Assembly: GCA_023389545.1 (NCBI GenBank)
Contig: JAEWEI010000367.1
Location: 1-6,964, forward strand
Length of the DNA: 6,964 bases
Direction of reading: 5' to 3'
Source of the DNA: Actinomycetes bacterium
GTDB taxonomy: Bacteria; Actinomycetota; Actinomycetes; Actinomycetales; Cellulomonadaceae
Both the position numbers and the translations under genes were made by a program. The notes below the pieces were generated by a model. The model was not told the origin of the DNA. It saw only the letters and a list, made by a program, of their open reading frames with translations, and made no database searches. Positions 1 through 5,641 of this stretch are shown piece by piece. Numbering within the stretch: the first letter of the stretch is position 1; every line of letters begins with the position of its first letter.

Positions 1-1
1 G

Positions 2-172
2 TGGTGGGAGCAGATGCGCGTCGTCACCCCCGCCACCGCCATCGAGCAGTGCCTCGCGGATGGCACCCCCACGTACCTTTTGCGACAGGCCCTCGAGCGC
101 GGCGCCCGCACTGGCGCGGTCTCGCGCGACGACATCGACCAGCTGACGCGAGCAATGGAGCACCGTGGCTGA
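2..172 (+). CDS. AbiEi-like antitoxin of a type IV toxin-antitoxin module, C-terminal end only
   Basis: The frame is open from the left edge (WWEQMRVVTPATAIEQ...) to a TGA at 170-172, so only the last 56 or so codons are present. The wording 'RVVTPATAIEQCLADGTP' followed by a helical tail (LLRQALERGARTGAVSRDDIDQL) is the usual ending of actinobacterial AbiEi-family antitoxins. These bind their own promoter through an N-terminal winged helix and counteract the nucleotidyltransferase encoded next. Here that next gene starts inside this one (GTG at 165, 8-base overlap), the normal AbiE order. An ATG at 14 exists but no ribosome binding site precedes it, and residues upstream fit the family, so it is read as internal. 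The DNA-binding part lies outside the window, so whether the full gene is intact is unknown. Confidence 0.72.
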   Translation, partial: WWEQMRVVTPATAIEQCLADGTPTYLLRQALERGARTGAVSRDDIDQLTRAMEHRG

Positions 173-1096
173 CACGACTGGCGACCACCCCGCCACCCGG
201 AGCCCGGGAGGGGACGCGGACGCCTCGTTGACCGGCCCGCGGCCGCTGTCCGAGCTGAAGCCCAAGACCCGCGAGCCGGGCTCCGTCTCGATTCTGACCC
301 AGTGGATCAACCACGCTGAGCGAACTCTCGGCGTCCCTGCGGCTGGCGGCCGCATGGGATGGCTCGTTGCCTCCACAGTCGCCATCGCCGCGCTGCAACG
401 CGCGGTGGACGCCACGGGCACCCCCGCGTTTCTCCTCAAGTGCGGGACCCTGCTTCAGCATCGCCTGGGGATGAGCGCGCGCTCTCCGAGCCGTGGGGGC
501 CACTGACCCTCTCCCGGTCCGAGATCGAGGTCATCGCCAGCCCGACCCGGGTGGTCCAGCCGCGACGCTTCTACGTCCATGTGAGCCTTCGCGGCCAGAG
601 GTGGCGCAAGGTGCAGGTCGAACTCGCACCCGACGAGGGAGGCGCAGGCGACACCCCGGAGACGGTCAGGGCCCCCGCCTTGGCCGGGTTCGGGCTTCCC
701 AGCCCTGACGAGCTGGCCGCGCTGGCCATGCGGTACCAGATCGCCCAGAAGCTGCATGCCTCCACCGACCCGCACGACCTGCCGACATGGGTGAACGACA
801 GACCCCGCGACATCGTCGACCTGGTGCTGCTGCGAGAGCTCGTCACCACCGAGAAGTCGCCAACAACGCCCGAGATCGCCCGCGCGACGAAGGCGGTATT
901 CGACGCCCGTGCGGCAGACGCGACTTCGCTAGGACGCACTCCTCGCTTCTGGCCGGCGACCGTCGTCGCACATCGGCATTGGCCCGCTGACTACGCGAAA
1001 ACCGCGGCCGACGGTGGCGTCACGCTCTCATTCGAGGACGCCGTCGATGTGGTCAACGACTGGATCGCCGAGATCGCCGCGGCCAGCGCGAACTGA
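165..1096 (+). pseudogene. AbiEii-like nucleotidyltransferase toxin, broken by an internal deletion that removes the active-site DxD
   Basis: Two reading frames together give one AbiEii-family protein. Frame one starts at GTG 165 (GGAG at 157-160) and runs through GWLVASTVAIAALQRAVDA and FLLKCGTLLQHRLGMSAR to a TGA at 504-506. The rest of the family pattern resumes in another frame at about 482 (LSEPWGPLTL, VQPRRFYVHV, QVELAPDEGGAG, MRYQIAQKLHASTDPHD, RDIVDLVLLREL) and ends at TGA 1094-1096. From memory of the family, intact members carry about 25 more residues between these halves, starting near ARATKDVDG and holding the metal-binding Asp pair; none of that is present. The G-G before the loop is also changed to C-G (TGC at 441-443). 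Known toxins of this family attach nucleotides to tRNA or other targets; this copy should be inactive. The second half has an ATG at 359 but would lack the whole catalytic half. The deletion end lies around 473-482, in a GCGCGCG run. Confidence 0.78.
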
Positions 1097-1100
1097 CCCC

Positions 1101-1124
1101 GGCCCTCGGATGCCCCCCGAGGCC
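1101..1124 (+). terminator. Hairpin just after the AbiEii remnant
   Basis: CCTCGG (1104-1109) pairs with CCGAGG (1117-1122), extended by GG/CC with one bulged C, loop ATGCCCC. It begins four bases after the stop at 1096. There is no T run behind it, as is common for actinobacterial stem-loops. It would separate the first toxin-antitoxin module from the second. Confidence 0.4.
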
Positions 1125-1262
1125 GCGCACAGCACGGTCGAGCGGCTCCGCCCTCGTAGCCGCCATGCTCGCCGCACGGCTAGCGCATCGCGAGGGCCAG
1201 AGACAACCTCGAAGGCAGGGCCTGACCAAGGATCACCCCGCGCTCCTGCGCCATCGGGTACG

Positions 1263-1302
1263 TTGATAAACATTGATCGGGAAGGTCTGACAATGCTTAT
1301 CA
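1263..1302 (+). promoter_or_regulatory. Candidate operator and ribosome binding site at the second antitoxin start
   Basis: This AT-rich patch stands out in a GC-rich intergenic region. TTGAT occurs at 1263-1267 and again at 1273-1277, exactly ten bases (one helical turn) apart. TGATAA (1264-1269) also has an inverted copy TTATCA (1297-1302) across the start codon. GGGAAGG at 1279-1285 is a good ribosome binding site seven bases before ATG 1293. AbiEi-type antitoxins are known to repress their own operon through repeats near the promoter, so an operator here is reasonable, but this is inference. The rest of 1125-1262 shows no gene or clear signal. Confidence 0.35.
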
Positions 1303-2288
1303 CCGACATGTGGGCAAGGCTCGCCGCCGACCACGGCGTCACGCTGAGCGCACCCCCACGCCACGACGCGGGAACTGACGTGCTCCTCGCCGGACCAGCG
1401 TTCGCACCCACGGCCATGCGCCTGGTCCACGTCCCGCACCCGATCAGCCCGAGCCGACTCCGCCGCGTGCTGGCCAACTCTCCCGACGTGCCCACACTCG
1501 TCGTCGCGCCCGCTGCTAGCGCCACGACCCGAGAAGTCGCCGACAAGCTCGGGGCCTCGGTCCTTGTCACCGGAGACGACATGAGCAGCAACGACACCCT
1601 GGCTGGGACGCTCATCGACGCCAACGGGAATCGGCTCACGGTCGACCCGCCCCTGCCGCCACGGCCGCCAGCGACCAGCCCCGGCCGCGTCCCCTGGGGG
1701 CACTTCAACGTCGCCTTCCTACTGTTGGCCGCGCCTGCCCCGAACCAGCGCGAGCTCGCCGCACGAGCCGGCGTGACGCAACCACTCGTCGCCCAGGCCA
1801 TGCGCAACTTCGCTGACCACGTCCGGCATGACGGTGGCAAGTGGTCCGCCAACAACTCACTTCCGCAGTGGCTCGTCGAGCACTACCCGCGCAACGCCGA
1901 CATCCAGACGCGTTGGCTCACTCTCGACCCCGTCGTGCCAGCAGCCCGCACCGTCACCCAGGCACTGGTCGACGCTGGTATCGAGCACGCGTGGACCGGA
2001 GATATCGCCGCCGACCACCTCGCGCCGTGGGCCCACCCCGTCACCGCGCACGTGGTGACCTCAGCGCCGCTGGACCTCACGCCGCTCGGCATGACCCCCG
2101 CACCGCAGGGCGCCAACATCTTGATCTCGGTGAGCCGCGACAGGTACGCACTGCGCCGCACGCGAACCGTCCGCGGGCAGCGGATCCTGGAGCCCTGGCG
2201 AGTGTGGGTCGACCTGGCCCAGTCGAACCGCACCGCCGCCGCTCAACGCCTGCGGGACGCGCTCGACACCGGGCGGCTCGAATCATGA
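1293..2288 (+). CDS. AbiEi/MenA-like antitoxin with central helix-turn-helix (type IV toxin-antitoxin)
   Basis: 331 residues. Residues about 68-113 (PTLVVAPAASATTREVADKLGASVLVTGD, then LIDANGNRL) resemble the N-terminal alpha/beta domain of long actinobacterial AbiEi-family antitoxins, which end in a D..GN strand. Residues 151-173 (NQRELAARAGVTQPLVAQAM) form a clear winged helix-turn-helix. The C-terminal part, 273-325 (ANILISVSRDRYALRRTR, then ILEPWRVWVDLAQSNRTAAAQRLRDAL), matches the family's closing pattern 'applQvylDL...gr..eaA..L'. Expected role: represses its own operon and neutralises the toxin encoded next, to which it is joined by an ATGA overlap at 2285-2288. The frame is open upstream to 1014, but ATG 1293 has the ribosome binding site and matches the homologous start, and the upstream part is a shadow of the preceding gene. 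The family assignment rests on motif memory and context; it could also be called a generic transcriptional regulator. Confidence 0.72.
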   Translation: MLITDMWARLAADHGVTLSAPPRHDAGTDVLLAGPAFAPTAMRLVHVPHPISPSRLRRVLANSPDVPTLVVAPAASATTREVADKLGASVLVTGDDMSSNDTLAGTLIDANGNRLTVDPPLPPRPPATSPGRVPWGHFNVAFLLLAAPAPNQRELAARAGVTQPLVAQAMRNFADHVRHDGGKWSANNSLPQWLVEHYPRNADIQTRWLTLDPVVPAARTVTQALVDAGIEHAWTGDIAADHLAPWAHPVTAHVVTSAPLDLTPLGMTPAPQGANILISVSRDRYALRRTRTVRGQRILEPWRVWVDLAQSNRTAAAQRLRDALDTGRLES

Positions 2289-3055
2289 ACGCCCTCCCGA
2301 CGCTGCGATCTCACTCGGCAGCGAATGACGCGGCTTGGCTGGCCGCTGCCGATGTCGCCGACATCGCCGCACAGCTCGTCGTCCCGTATCGGCTCATCGG
2401 CGGCATCGCGGTCACACTGCTGGCTCACGCTCTCGACGCCACGCAACTGGCTCCCATGCGCGAGACCGCCGATGCCGACATGGGCGTCAGCCTGGACGTC
2501 ATCGGTGACGCTCGACTACTGGCGGCCCTGACCCAGCGCGGGTACACGCAGATGGAGTCGAACAGGTTCACGCGCTCGACCGAAGGGCGCGACCTGGTCA
2601 TCGACGTGCTGGCGCCCTCGTACGTCGGCGAGCTCGTCACGAACCAGGCGCACGGCGCGTTGATCGTCGACGAGGTGCCTGGGCTCATCCTCGCGCTGCG
2701 CCTGGAACCGGTGGAAGCAGTCTTGAGCGCTGTGCTCTCAGACGGCTCGGATCTGGCGATGTCCCTGCTTCTGCCCGACGTGCGAGCGATGCTCGTGCTC
2801 AAGGCCTTCGCGTACCGCGGCCGCGTCAGTGACGACGACGCACTGGACATCTGGCGAATGCTCGAGGCGGCGAACGCGGTGGGCATCACGGCCGCGGACT
2901 GGCCGACAGGCGCGGATGGTCGTGACGGCGCGCGGCTCCTGCACACCTACTTCGCCGCGCCAGGCTCAGGCGGGCCAGCGCGCGCAGCGGAGGGGCACGC
3001 CGCCCCGGCGCGCATCCGGGCACTGACACACCGCGTGGTGCCGGGCGTCCCCTGA
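2285..3055 (+). CDS. AbiEii/MenT-like nucleotidyltransferase toxin, apparently intact
   Basis: 256 residues. The minimal nucleotidyltransferase fold is visible in order: LIGGIAVTLL (37-46) with the G-G turn, TADAD (61-65) giving the metal-binding pair D63 and D65, then the third acidic strand DLVIDVLAP (103-111, D107). The late motif LKAFAYRGRVSDDDALDIWRML (172-193) matches the family's K..A...R....KD..D...L. All active-site positions seem filled, unlike the neighbouring module at 165-1096. Family members transfer nucleotides to tRNA 3' ends or similar substrates and stop growth unless held by the antitoxin. The start overlaps the antitoxin stop (ATGA), so translation is probably coupled; no separate ribosome binding site is evident. 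The last 30 residues (GSGGPARAAEGHAAPAR...) are low-complexity and may be a disordered tail. The true substrate cannot be told. Confidence 0.75.
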   Translation: MNALPTLRSHSAANDAAWLAAADVADIAAQLVVPYRLIGGIAVTLLAHALDATQLAPMRETADADMGVSLDVIGDARLLAALTQRGYTQMESNRFTRSTEGRDLVIDVLAPSYVGELVTNQAHGALIVDEVPGLILALRLEPVEAVLSAVLSDGSDLAMSLLLPDVRAMLVLKAFAYRGRVSDDDALDIWRMLEAANAVGITAADWPTGADGRDGARLLHTYFAAPGSGGPARAAEGHAAPARIRALTHRVVPGVP

Positions 3056-3064
3056 TCGCGGCGC

Positions 3065-3085
3065 GGCCGTGGGCCGTGGGCCGTT
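3065..3085. repeat. Three tandem copies of a 7-base unit GGCCGTG
   Basis: GGCCGTG at 3065-3071 and 3072-3078, then GGCCGTT at 3079-3085, in the short stretch between the toxin stop (3055) and the peptidase remnant (3135). No gene covers it. Probably replication slippage in GC-rich DNA. Confidence 0.6.
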
Positions 3086-3111
3086 CACGATCTCGCAGCG
3101 AAGTGCCGCCC

Positions 3112-3130
3112 TTGCCCGGCCAGCGGGCAA
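3112..3130. terminator. Perfect 7-bp hairpin between convergent ends
   Basis: TTGCCCG (3112-3118), loop GCCAG, CGGGCAA (3124-3130). It sits four bases past the stop codon of the peptidase remnant (minus strand, stop at 3135-3137) and 56 bases past the toxin stop (plus strand). It could act as a two-way terminator, perhaps the one that once served the complete peptidase gene. No T run follows on either strand. Confidence 0.4.
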
Positions 3131-3134
3131 ATGC

Positions 3135-3200
3135 CTACCGAAGATCCTGGCACAGGGTTGACTCCTCGGGCGTGTGGACGACGGTCGCGAGCGCGCCGTT
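3135..3200 (-). pseudogene. Remnant of an S66 LD-carboxypeptidase gene: last 21 codons and stop only
   Basis: Read on the minus strand, 3200-3138 encodes NGALATVVHTPEESTL then CQDLR, followed by TAG (3137-3135). The intact peptidase at 4451-5473 ends NGALATAIHTPEQSIL, RQELR, TAG: 15 of 21 residues and 57 of 66 bases are identical, with the 19 bases at 3182-3200 unbroken. Similarity stops abruptly at 3200, where the expected preceding residues HLSLV are replaced by unrelated sequence (ALVASMR). This is therefore the displaced 3' end of a related gene. The divergence suggests an old event or an allele from another strain, rather than a recent copy. Confidence 0.8.
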
Positions 3201-3295
3201 CCGCATCGATGCGACCAGGGCAGCCGGGCGCGCGCTACCTAGGAATCGCGCCGGGGGATGTCACGGGCCCCCTCGCTGAGTTCCAGGCAACGATC

Positions 3296-3844
3296 GTGAG
3301 CGACGCGACGGACATGTACCGATTGGTCGAAAGTCTGAATTCCGTGTGTGAATCGCCTCTGCCAGACAGCGTTCGAGCCCGCAGCATGGTGTGCCTGCTC
3401 ATGGCGATGGGCTTGTGCTGGATCGGATCTCGTGGCGTCGCAGGAGCCCACGTCCGCTGGATGACGCAACGCCTGCTGGTGCTGGCCCTGGCAACCCTCA
3501 TCGTCTCGGCGTTGCAAGGACTGTGGCTCATCGCCTGCGCCTTCGCGCTCGCTGTTGCGGCGTGCGGCGTGCGGCGTGCGGCTTCGCATCACCAAGCCCC
3601 AGCCCGCACCTCGCTGACAGTGAGGCGCACGGCGGCCCATGGCTCAGTCAGACCAGGCGCCTACCCTGAGATGCGCCCCGGGACGGCCTCGTGCCGGCCG
3701 CGACCCGAGGAGGACCGATGCAAGGCGACCGACTGCAGCAGTGCGCCAGGGACCGTGTCGAGGAGCTGCCGGGCGCCGAGTTGGAGCACCCGTTCGGCCC
3801 CGACTGGGAAGTGTTCAAGGTGCGGGGCAAGGTCTTCATGCTGA
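3296..3844 (+). CDS. Possible small membrane protein of unknown function; tail doubtful
   Basis: No family recognised. From GTG 3296 the frame gives MSDATDMYRLVESLNS, a hydrophobic stretch at residues 31-44 (MVCLLMAMGLCWIG), a basic loop, and a long hydrophobic stretch at 60-92 (LLVLALATLIVSALQGLWLI onward), consistent with two or three membrane helices. Third codon positions up to about 3570 are mostly G or C but less strictly than in neighbours. After residue 92 the protein becomes low-complexity and runs 127 bases into the MmcQ/YjbR gene in a different frame, which is unlikely to be real. The change coincides with a 7-base tandem repeat (3557-3584), so the original gene may have ended in another frame at 3669 or 3617. 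No convincing ribosome binding site is seen; ATG 3314 is an alternative start. It could be a decayed gene or chance ORF. Confidence 0.25.
   Translation: MSDATDMYRLVESLNSVCESPLPDSVRARSMVCLLMAMGLCWIGSRGVAGAHVRWMTQRLLVLALATLIVSALQGLWLIACAFALAVAACGVRRAASHHQAPARTSLTVRRTAAHGSVRPGAYPEMRPGTASCRPRPEEDRCKATDCSSAPGTVSRSCRAPSWSTRSAPTGKCSRCGARSSC
3557..3584. repeat. 7-base tandem repeat GCGGCGT inside the possible membrane-protein ORF
   Basis: Three exact copies (3557-3563, 3564-3570, 3571-3577) and a fourth with one change (GCGGCTT, 3578-3584). Seven is not a multiple of three, so gain or loss of one copy shifts the frame: one more copy moves the upstream ORF to the frame that stops at 3669, one fewer to the frame that stops at 3617. 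Confidence 0.65.
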
Positions 3845-4104
3845 TGACCGAGGTCACCGGGGAGCCCATCGTGATCGTCAAGGCCGATCCGGAGGACAGC
3901 AGAGCGCTCCGGGAACAGCACGAGGACATCACGCCCGGGTACCACATGAACAAGCGGCACTGGATCACGCTCCATCCCGGTGGCGACCTAGGAAAGAGCC
4001 TCGTCGACGACCTGGTCACCGAGTCGTATTTGCTCGTCGTCGAGAACCTGCCGCGCGCCAAGCGTCCCGTCGACCCCGACATCTTCGGCAGGAAAGACCA
4101 ATGA
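3718..4104 (+). CDS. MmcQ/YjbR family protein, first of a tandem pair
   Basis: 128 residues, normal length for the family. Typical landmarks: PFGPDWEVFKVRGKVFMLM (25-43), the strand IVIVKADPED (51-60), LREQHEDITPGYHMNKRHW (64-82) with the hallmark G-Y-H-M-N-K-x-H-W, and the closing helix DLVTESYLLVVENLPRAKR (98-116). These small proteins have a double-wing fold; DNA binding is assumed from structure, but no cellular role is firmly established. Start ATG 3718 is chosen because GAGGAGG (3707-3713) lies four bases upstream; an in-frame ATG at 3691 has no such site. The stop overlaps the next start (ATGA, 4101-4104), so the pair is probably one transcript with coupled translation. Confidence 0.9.
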   Translation: MQGDRLQQCARDRVEELPGAELEHPFGPDWEVFKVRGKVFMLMTEVTGEPIVIVKADPEDSRALREQHEDITPGYHMNKRHWITLHPGGDLGKSLVDDLVTESYLLVVENLPRAKRPVDPDIFGRKDQ

Positions 4105-4466
4105 CCCTGTCCGGGGAGCAGCTGCAGCAGATCGCACGAGACACAGCCGCTTCGCTCACAGGCGTCAGCAACGGCCGGCCCTTCACACCCCACCTAGATG
4201 TGTGGAAGGCGCGGGGCAAGGTGTTCCTCATCGTCACCGACGATGACCCGGACCAGCAGATCATCACCGTCAAGGTCGACCCGCACCACGGGGACGCACT
4301 CCGCCGAGACCACGAGTCGATCACGCGCGGCCGCTACCTCGACAAGAACCATTGGATCTCCATCGGCCCCGGCCGCGGCATCACCAAGCGGCTCATCGAA
4401 GACCTGGTGCACAGTTCATACGAGCTCGTCGCCGACCGCCGCGCATCGGACTACCGGAGCTCCTGA
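4101..4466 (+). CDS. MmcQ/YjbR family protein, second of a tandem pair
   Basis: 121 residues, paralogous to the gene just upstream: PFTPHLDVWKARGKVFLIV (27-45), IITVKVDPHHGDALRRDHES (54-73), ITRGRYLDKNHWISIGPG (74-91) and LIEDLVHSSYELV (98-110) line up without gaps of note. The hallmark region reads R-Y-L-D-K-N-H-W instead of G-Y-H-M-N-K-R-H-W, so the two copies have diverged, perhaps to different partners or ligands. AGGA at 4090-4093 can serve as ribosome binding site, and the ATGA overlap suggests coupling. Its last 16 bases overlap the end of the convergent peptidase gene. Function unknown beyond family membership. Confidence 0.87.
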   Translation: MTLSGEQLQQIARDTAASLTGVSNGRPFTPHLDVWKARGKVFLIVTDDDPDQQIITVKVDPHHGDALRRDHESITRGRYLDKNHWISIGPGRGITKRLIEDLVHSSYELVADRRASDYRSS

Positions 4467-4516
4467 CGCAGGATTGACTGCTCGGGAGTGTGGATGGCGG
4501 TCGCGAGCGCGCCGTT
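4451..4516 (-). repeat. Right-hand copy of the duplicated peptidase 3' end
   Basis: These 66 bases (last 21 codons plus TAG of the intact LD-carboxypeptidase) match 3135-3200 at 57 positions in the same orientation. The two direct copies bracket about 1.25 kb that holds the possible membrane ORF and the MmcQ/YjbR pair. Confidence 0.75.
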
Positions 4517-5473
4517 CACCAAGGACAAGTGCGGCGGCACGTGACCGCAGTCCACGTCGACCAGCACGGGGATGCCCAGGTCGCCGAGGGCGTGACGTGC
4601 CGCGTCCTGCTGGCTCCACCCCGGGAGGCCACCGCCCCGCGTCCGCCCGATCAGCACCGCGCGCGCGTGAGTGAACCAGCCGGCGTACCGCAGCCCGAAC
4701 AGCCGGCGGGTCACGTCAGCGGCATCCGACTGGGCCGACTCCAGGTAGACGACCAGCCCTTCGGGCGCGTGCTCGCGGACGAAGCGGTCCACGTCCCCGA
4801 ACGGCGTCCCGGCCAGGTGCGAGACCGTCTCGAGGCAGCCGCCGATGAGCCGCCCGGTCACGTCCACATCACCGTCGGCATCGACCCGGGTCCACCCGCC
4901 CGGCGTGTCCAGCGTGAACTCATCGACCTTCGGCATCGCGGCGAAGTCGTCGAAGCCGCTGGCACGGTACTGCTCCGCTGCTCCCTGCGTGATCGTGCTC
5001 CCCGGCGCCGCCCGCACCACGTCATGCCAGGCGGCCATCGGGGCCGGGACCCGGTATGGCGTATCCATCAGGTTCTGCCCATGCAGCGTCGCCACCCCTG
5101 TCCGCAAGGTCAGCGGCAGCAGCAGCGTCGAGATGTCGGAGTACCCGACGAGCCACGTCGGATCGGCGGCCAACTCGTCCCAATCCAACCGGTGCAGCAA
5201 GTCGATCGCGATCTCACCGCCCCACGGCGGGACAACGGCCCGCACCTGCGGATCGGTCATCATCGCCGTCAGCTCAGCGGCGCGTGCCTCCGCGGAACCG
5301 CTCGCCACGCCCGATCCACTCAGCAGCGAGCCCGCCCGCACCCTGAACCCGAGGTCGCGCACACGGTCGAGCGCTGCTGCCAGGCGCGCCTGATGCTGCG
5401 CCTCGACCCCTGCAGACGGGCTCGCCACACCGACGACATCACCATCGACCAACGGGCGCGGGTACCTGATCAC
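4451..5473 (-). CDS. S66 family LD-carboxypeptidase (LdcA/MccF-like)
   Basis: 340 residues, full length for the family. The N-terminus IRYPRPLVDGDVVGVASPSAGV (2-23) is the standard S66 opening. The nucleophile is S112 in the turn VGYSDIS (109-115); the other members of the Ser-Glu-His triad are read as E245 in VYLES (242-246) and H311 in DCGHVPP (308-314). PPWGGE (82-87) and GGCLE (211-215) are further family motifs. Members are cytoplasmic serine peptidases: LdcA types cut the terminal D-Ala from tetrapeptides during cell-wall recycling, and MccF types cut microcin C-like peptide-nucleotides and so give self-immunity. The GGCLE motif and length lean toward MccF-like, but the natural substrate cannot be decided. 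Start is GTG at 5473 because homologous proteins begin with this sequence; no clear ribosome binding site is seen. The 3' end overlaps the MmcQ/YjbR gene by 16 bases, tail to tail. Confidence 0.9.
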   Translation of the reverse strand: MIRYPRPLVDGDVVGVASPSAGVEAQHQARLAAALDRVRDLGFRVRAGSLLSGSGVASGSAEARAAELTAMMTDPQVRAVVPPWGGEIAIDLLHRLDWDELAADPTWLVGYSDISTLLLPLTLRTGVATLHGQNLMDTPYRVPAPMAAWHDVVRAAPGSTITQGAAEQYRASGFDDFAAMPKVDEFTLDTPGGWTRVDADGDVDVTGRLIGGCLETVSHLAGTPFGDVDRFVREHAPEGLVVYLESAQSDAADVTRRLFGLRYAGWFTHARAVLIGRTRGGGLPGWSQQDAARHALGDLGIPVLVDVDCGHVPPHLSLVNGALATAIHTPEQSILRQELR

Positions 5474-5521
5474 GCCGCGAGTGTGTCAGGCCGCTCGCCG
5501 ACCGAAAGCTGAACGGGACTA

Positions 5522-5537
5522 TCGCTCAGGGGAGCGA
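5522..5537. promoter_or_regulatory. Perfect inverted repeat in the divergent intergenic region
   Basis: TCGCTC (5522-5527), loop AGGG, GAGCGA (5532-5537). It lies in the 168-base gap between the divergent peptidase gene (start 5473) and the unknown gene (start 5642), where both promoters must be. It could be a regulator-binding site or an RNA hairpin; no convincing -35/-10 pair was found nearby. Confidence 0.25.
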
Positions 5538-5641
5538 CCTACCTCGCCAAGCCCGCTAGTTGCTGATCTACCCTCTTGAGCCGCGGCCTGCACCATGTTT
5601 CGATCGCCATCGCGTGCGACCGGCCGCTCTTAGGGGGACCT

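Noticed and set aside
359..1096. A complete 245-residue gene starting at ATG 359
   Set aside because: Its first 40 or so residues are out-of-frame reading of the AbiEii N-terminus; real similarity begins only at LSEPWGPL near 482, so this is the second half of a broken gene.
1014..1292. N-terminal extension of the 331-residue antitoxin
   Set aside because: The extension overlaps the end of the AbiEii remnant, is Ser/Arg-rich shadow sequence, and ATG 1293 has a good ribosome binding site.
1028..1855. Long minus-strand ORF of 275 residues
   Set aside because: Antisense shadow of GC-rich coding DNA; composition is Arg/Gly/Ser-rich and the plus strand carries a recognisable antitoxin.
3235..3640. 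Minus-strand ORFs in the scarred region
   Set aside because: Products are Arg/His/Ser-rich without motifs or plausible ribosome binding sites; the plus-strand hydrophobic frame is the better, though still weak, candidate.
3201..4450. A complete integrative element with attachment sites
   Set aside because: The flanking direct repeats fit, but no integrase, excisionase or replication gene is present and the repeats have diverged, so only the duplicated gene end is claimed.
4490..5512. Plus-strand ORF of 340 residues opposite the peptidase
   Set aside because: The minus strand encodes a full-length S66 peptidase with an intact triad; the plus-strand product is Arg/Pro/His-rich and typical of an antisense shadow.
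5576..5641. TTG 5576 as start of the unknown gene
   Set aside because: No ribosome binding site in front of it, while AGGGGGA precedes GTG 5642 and the sequence after 5642 begins like a folded domain.
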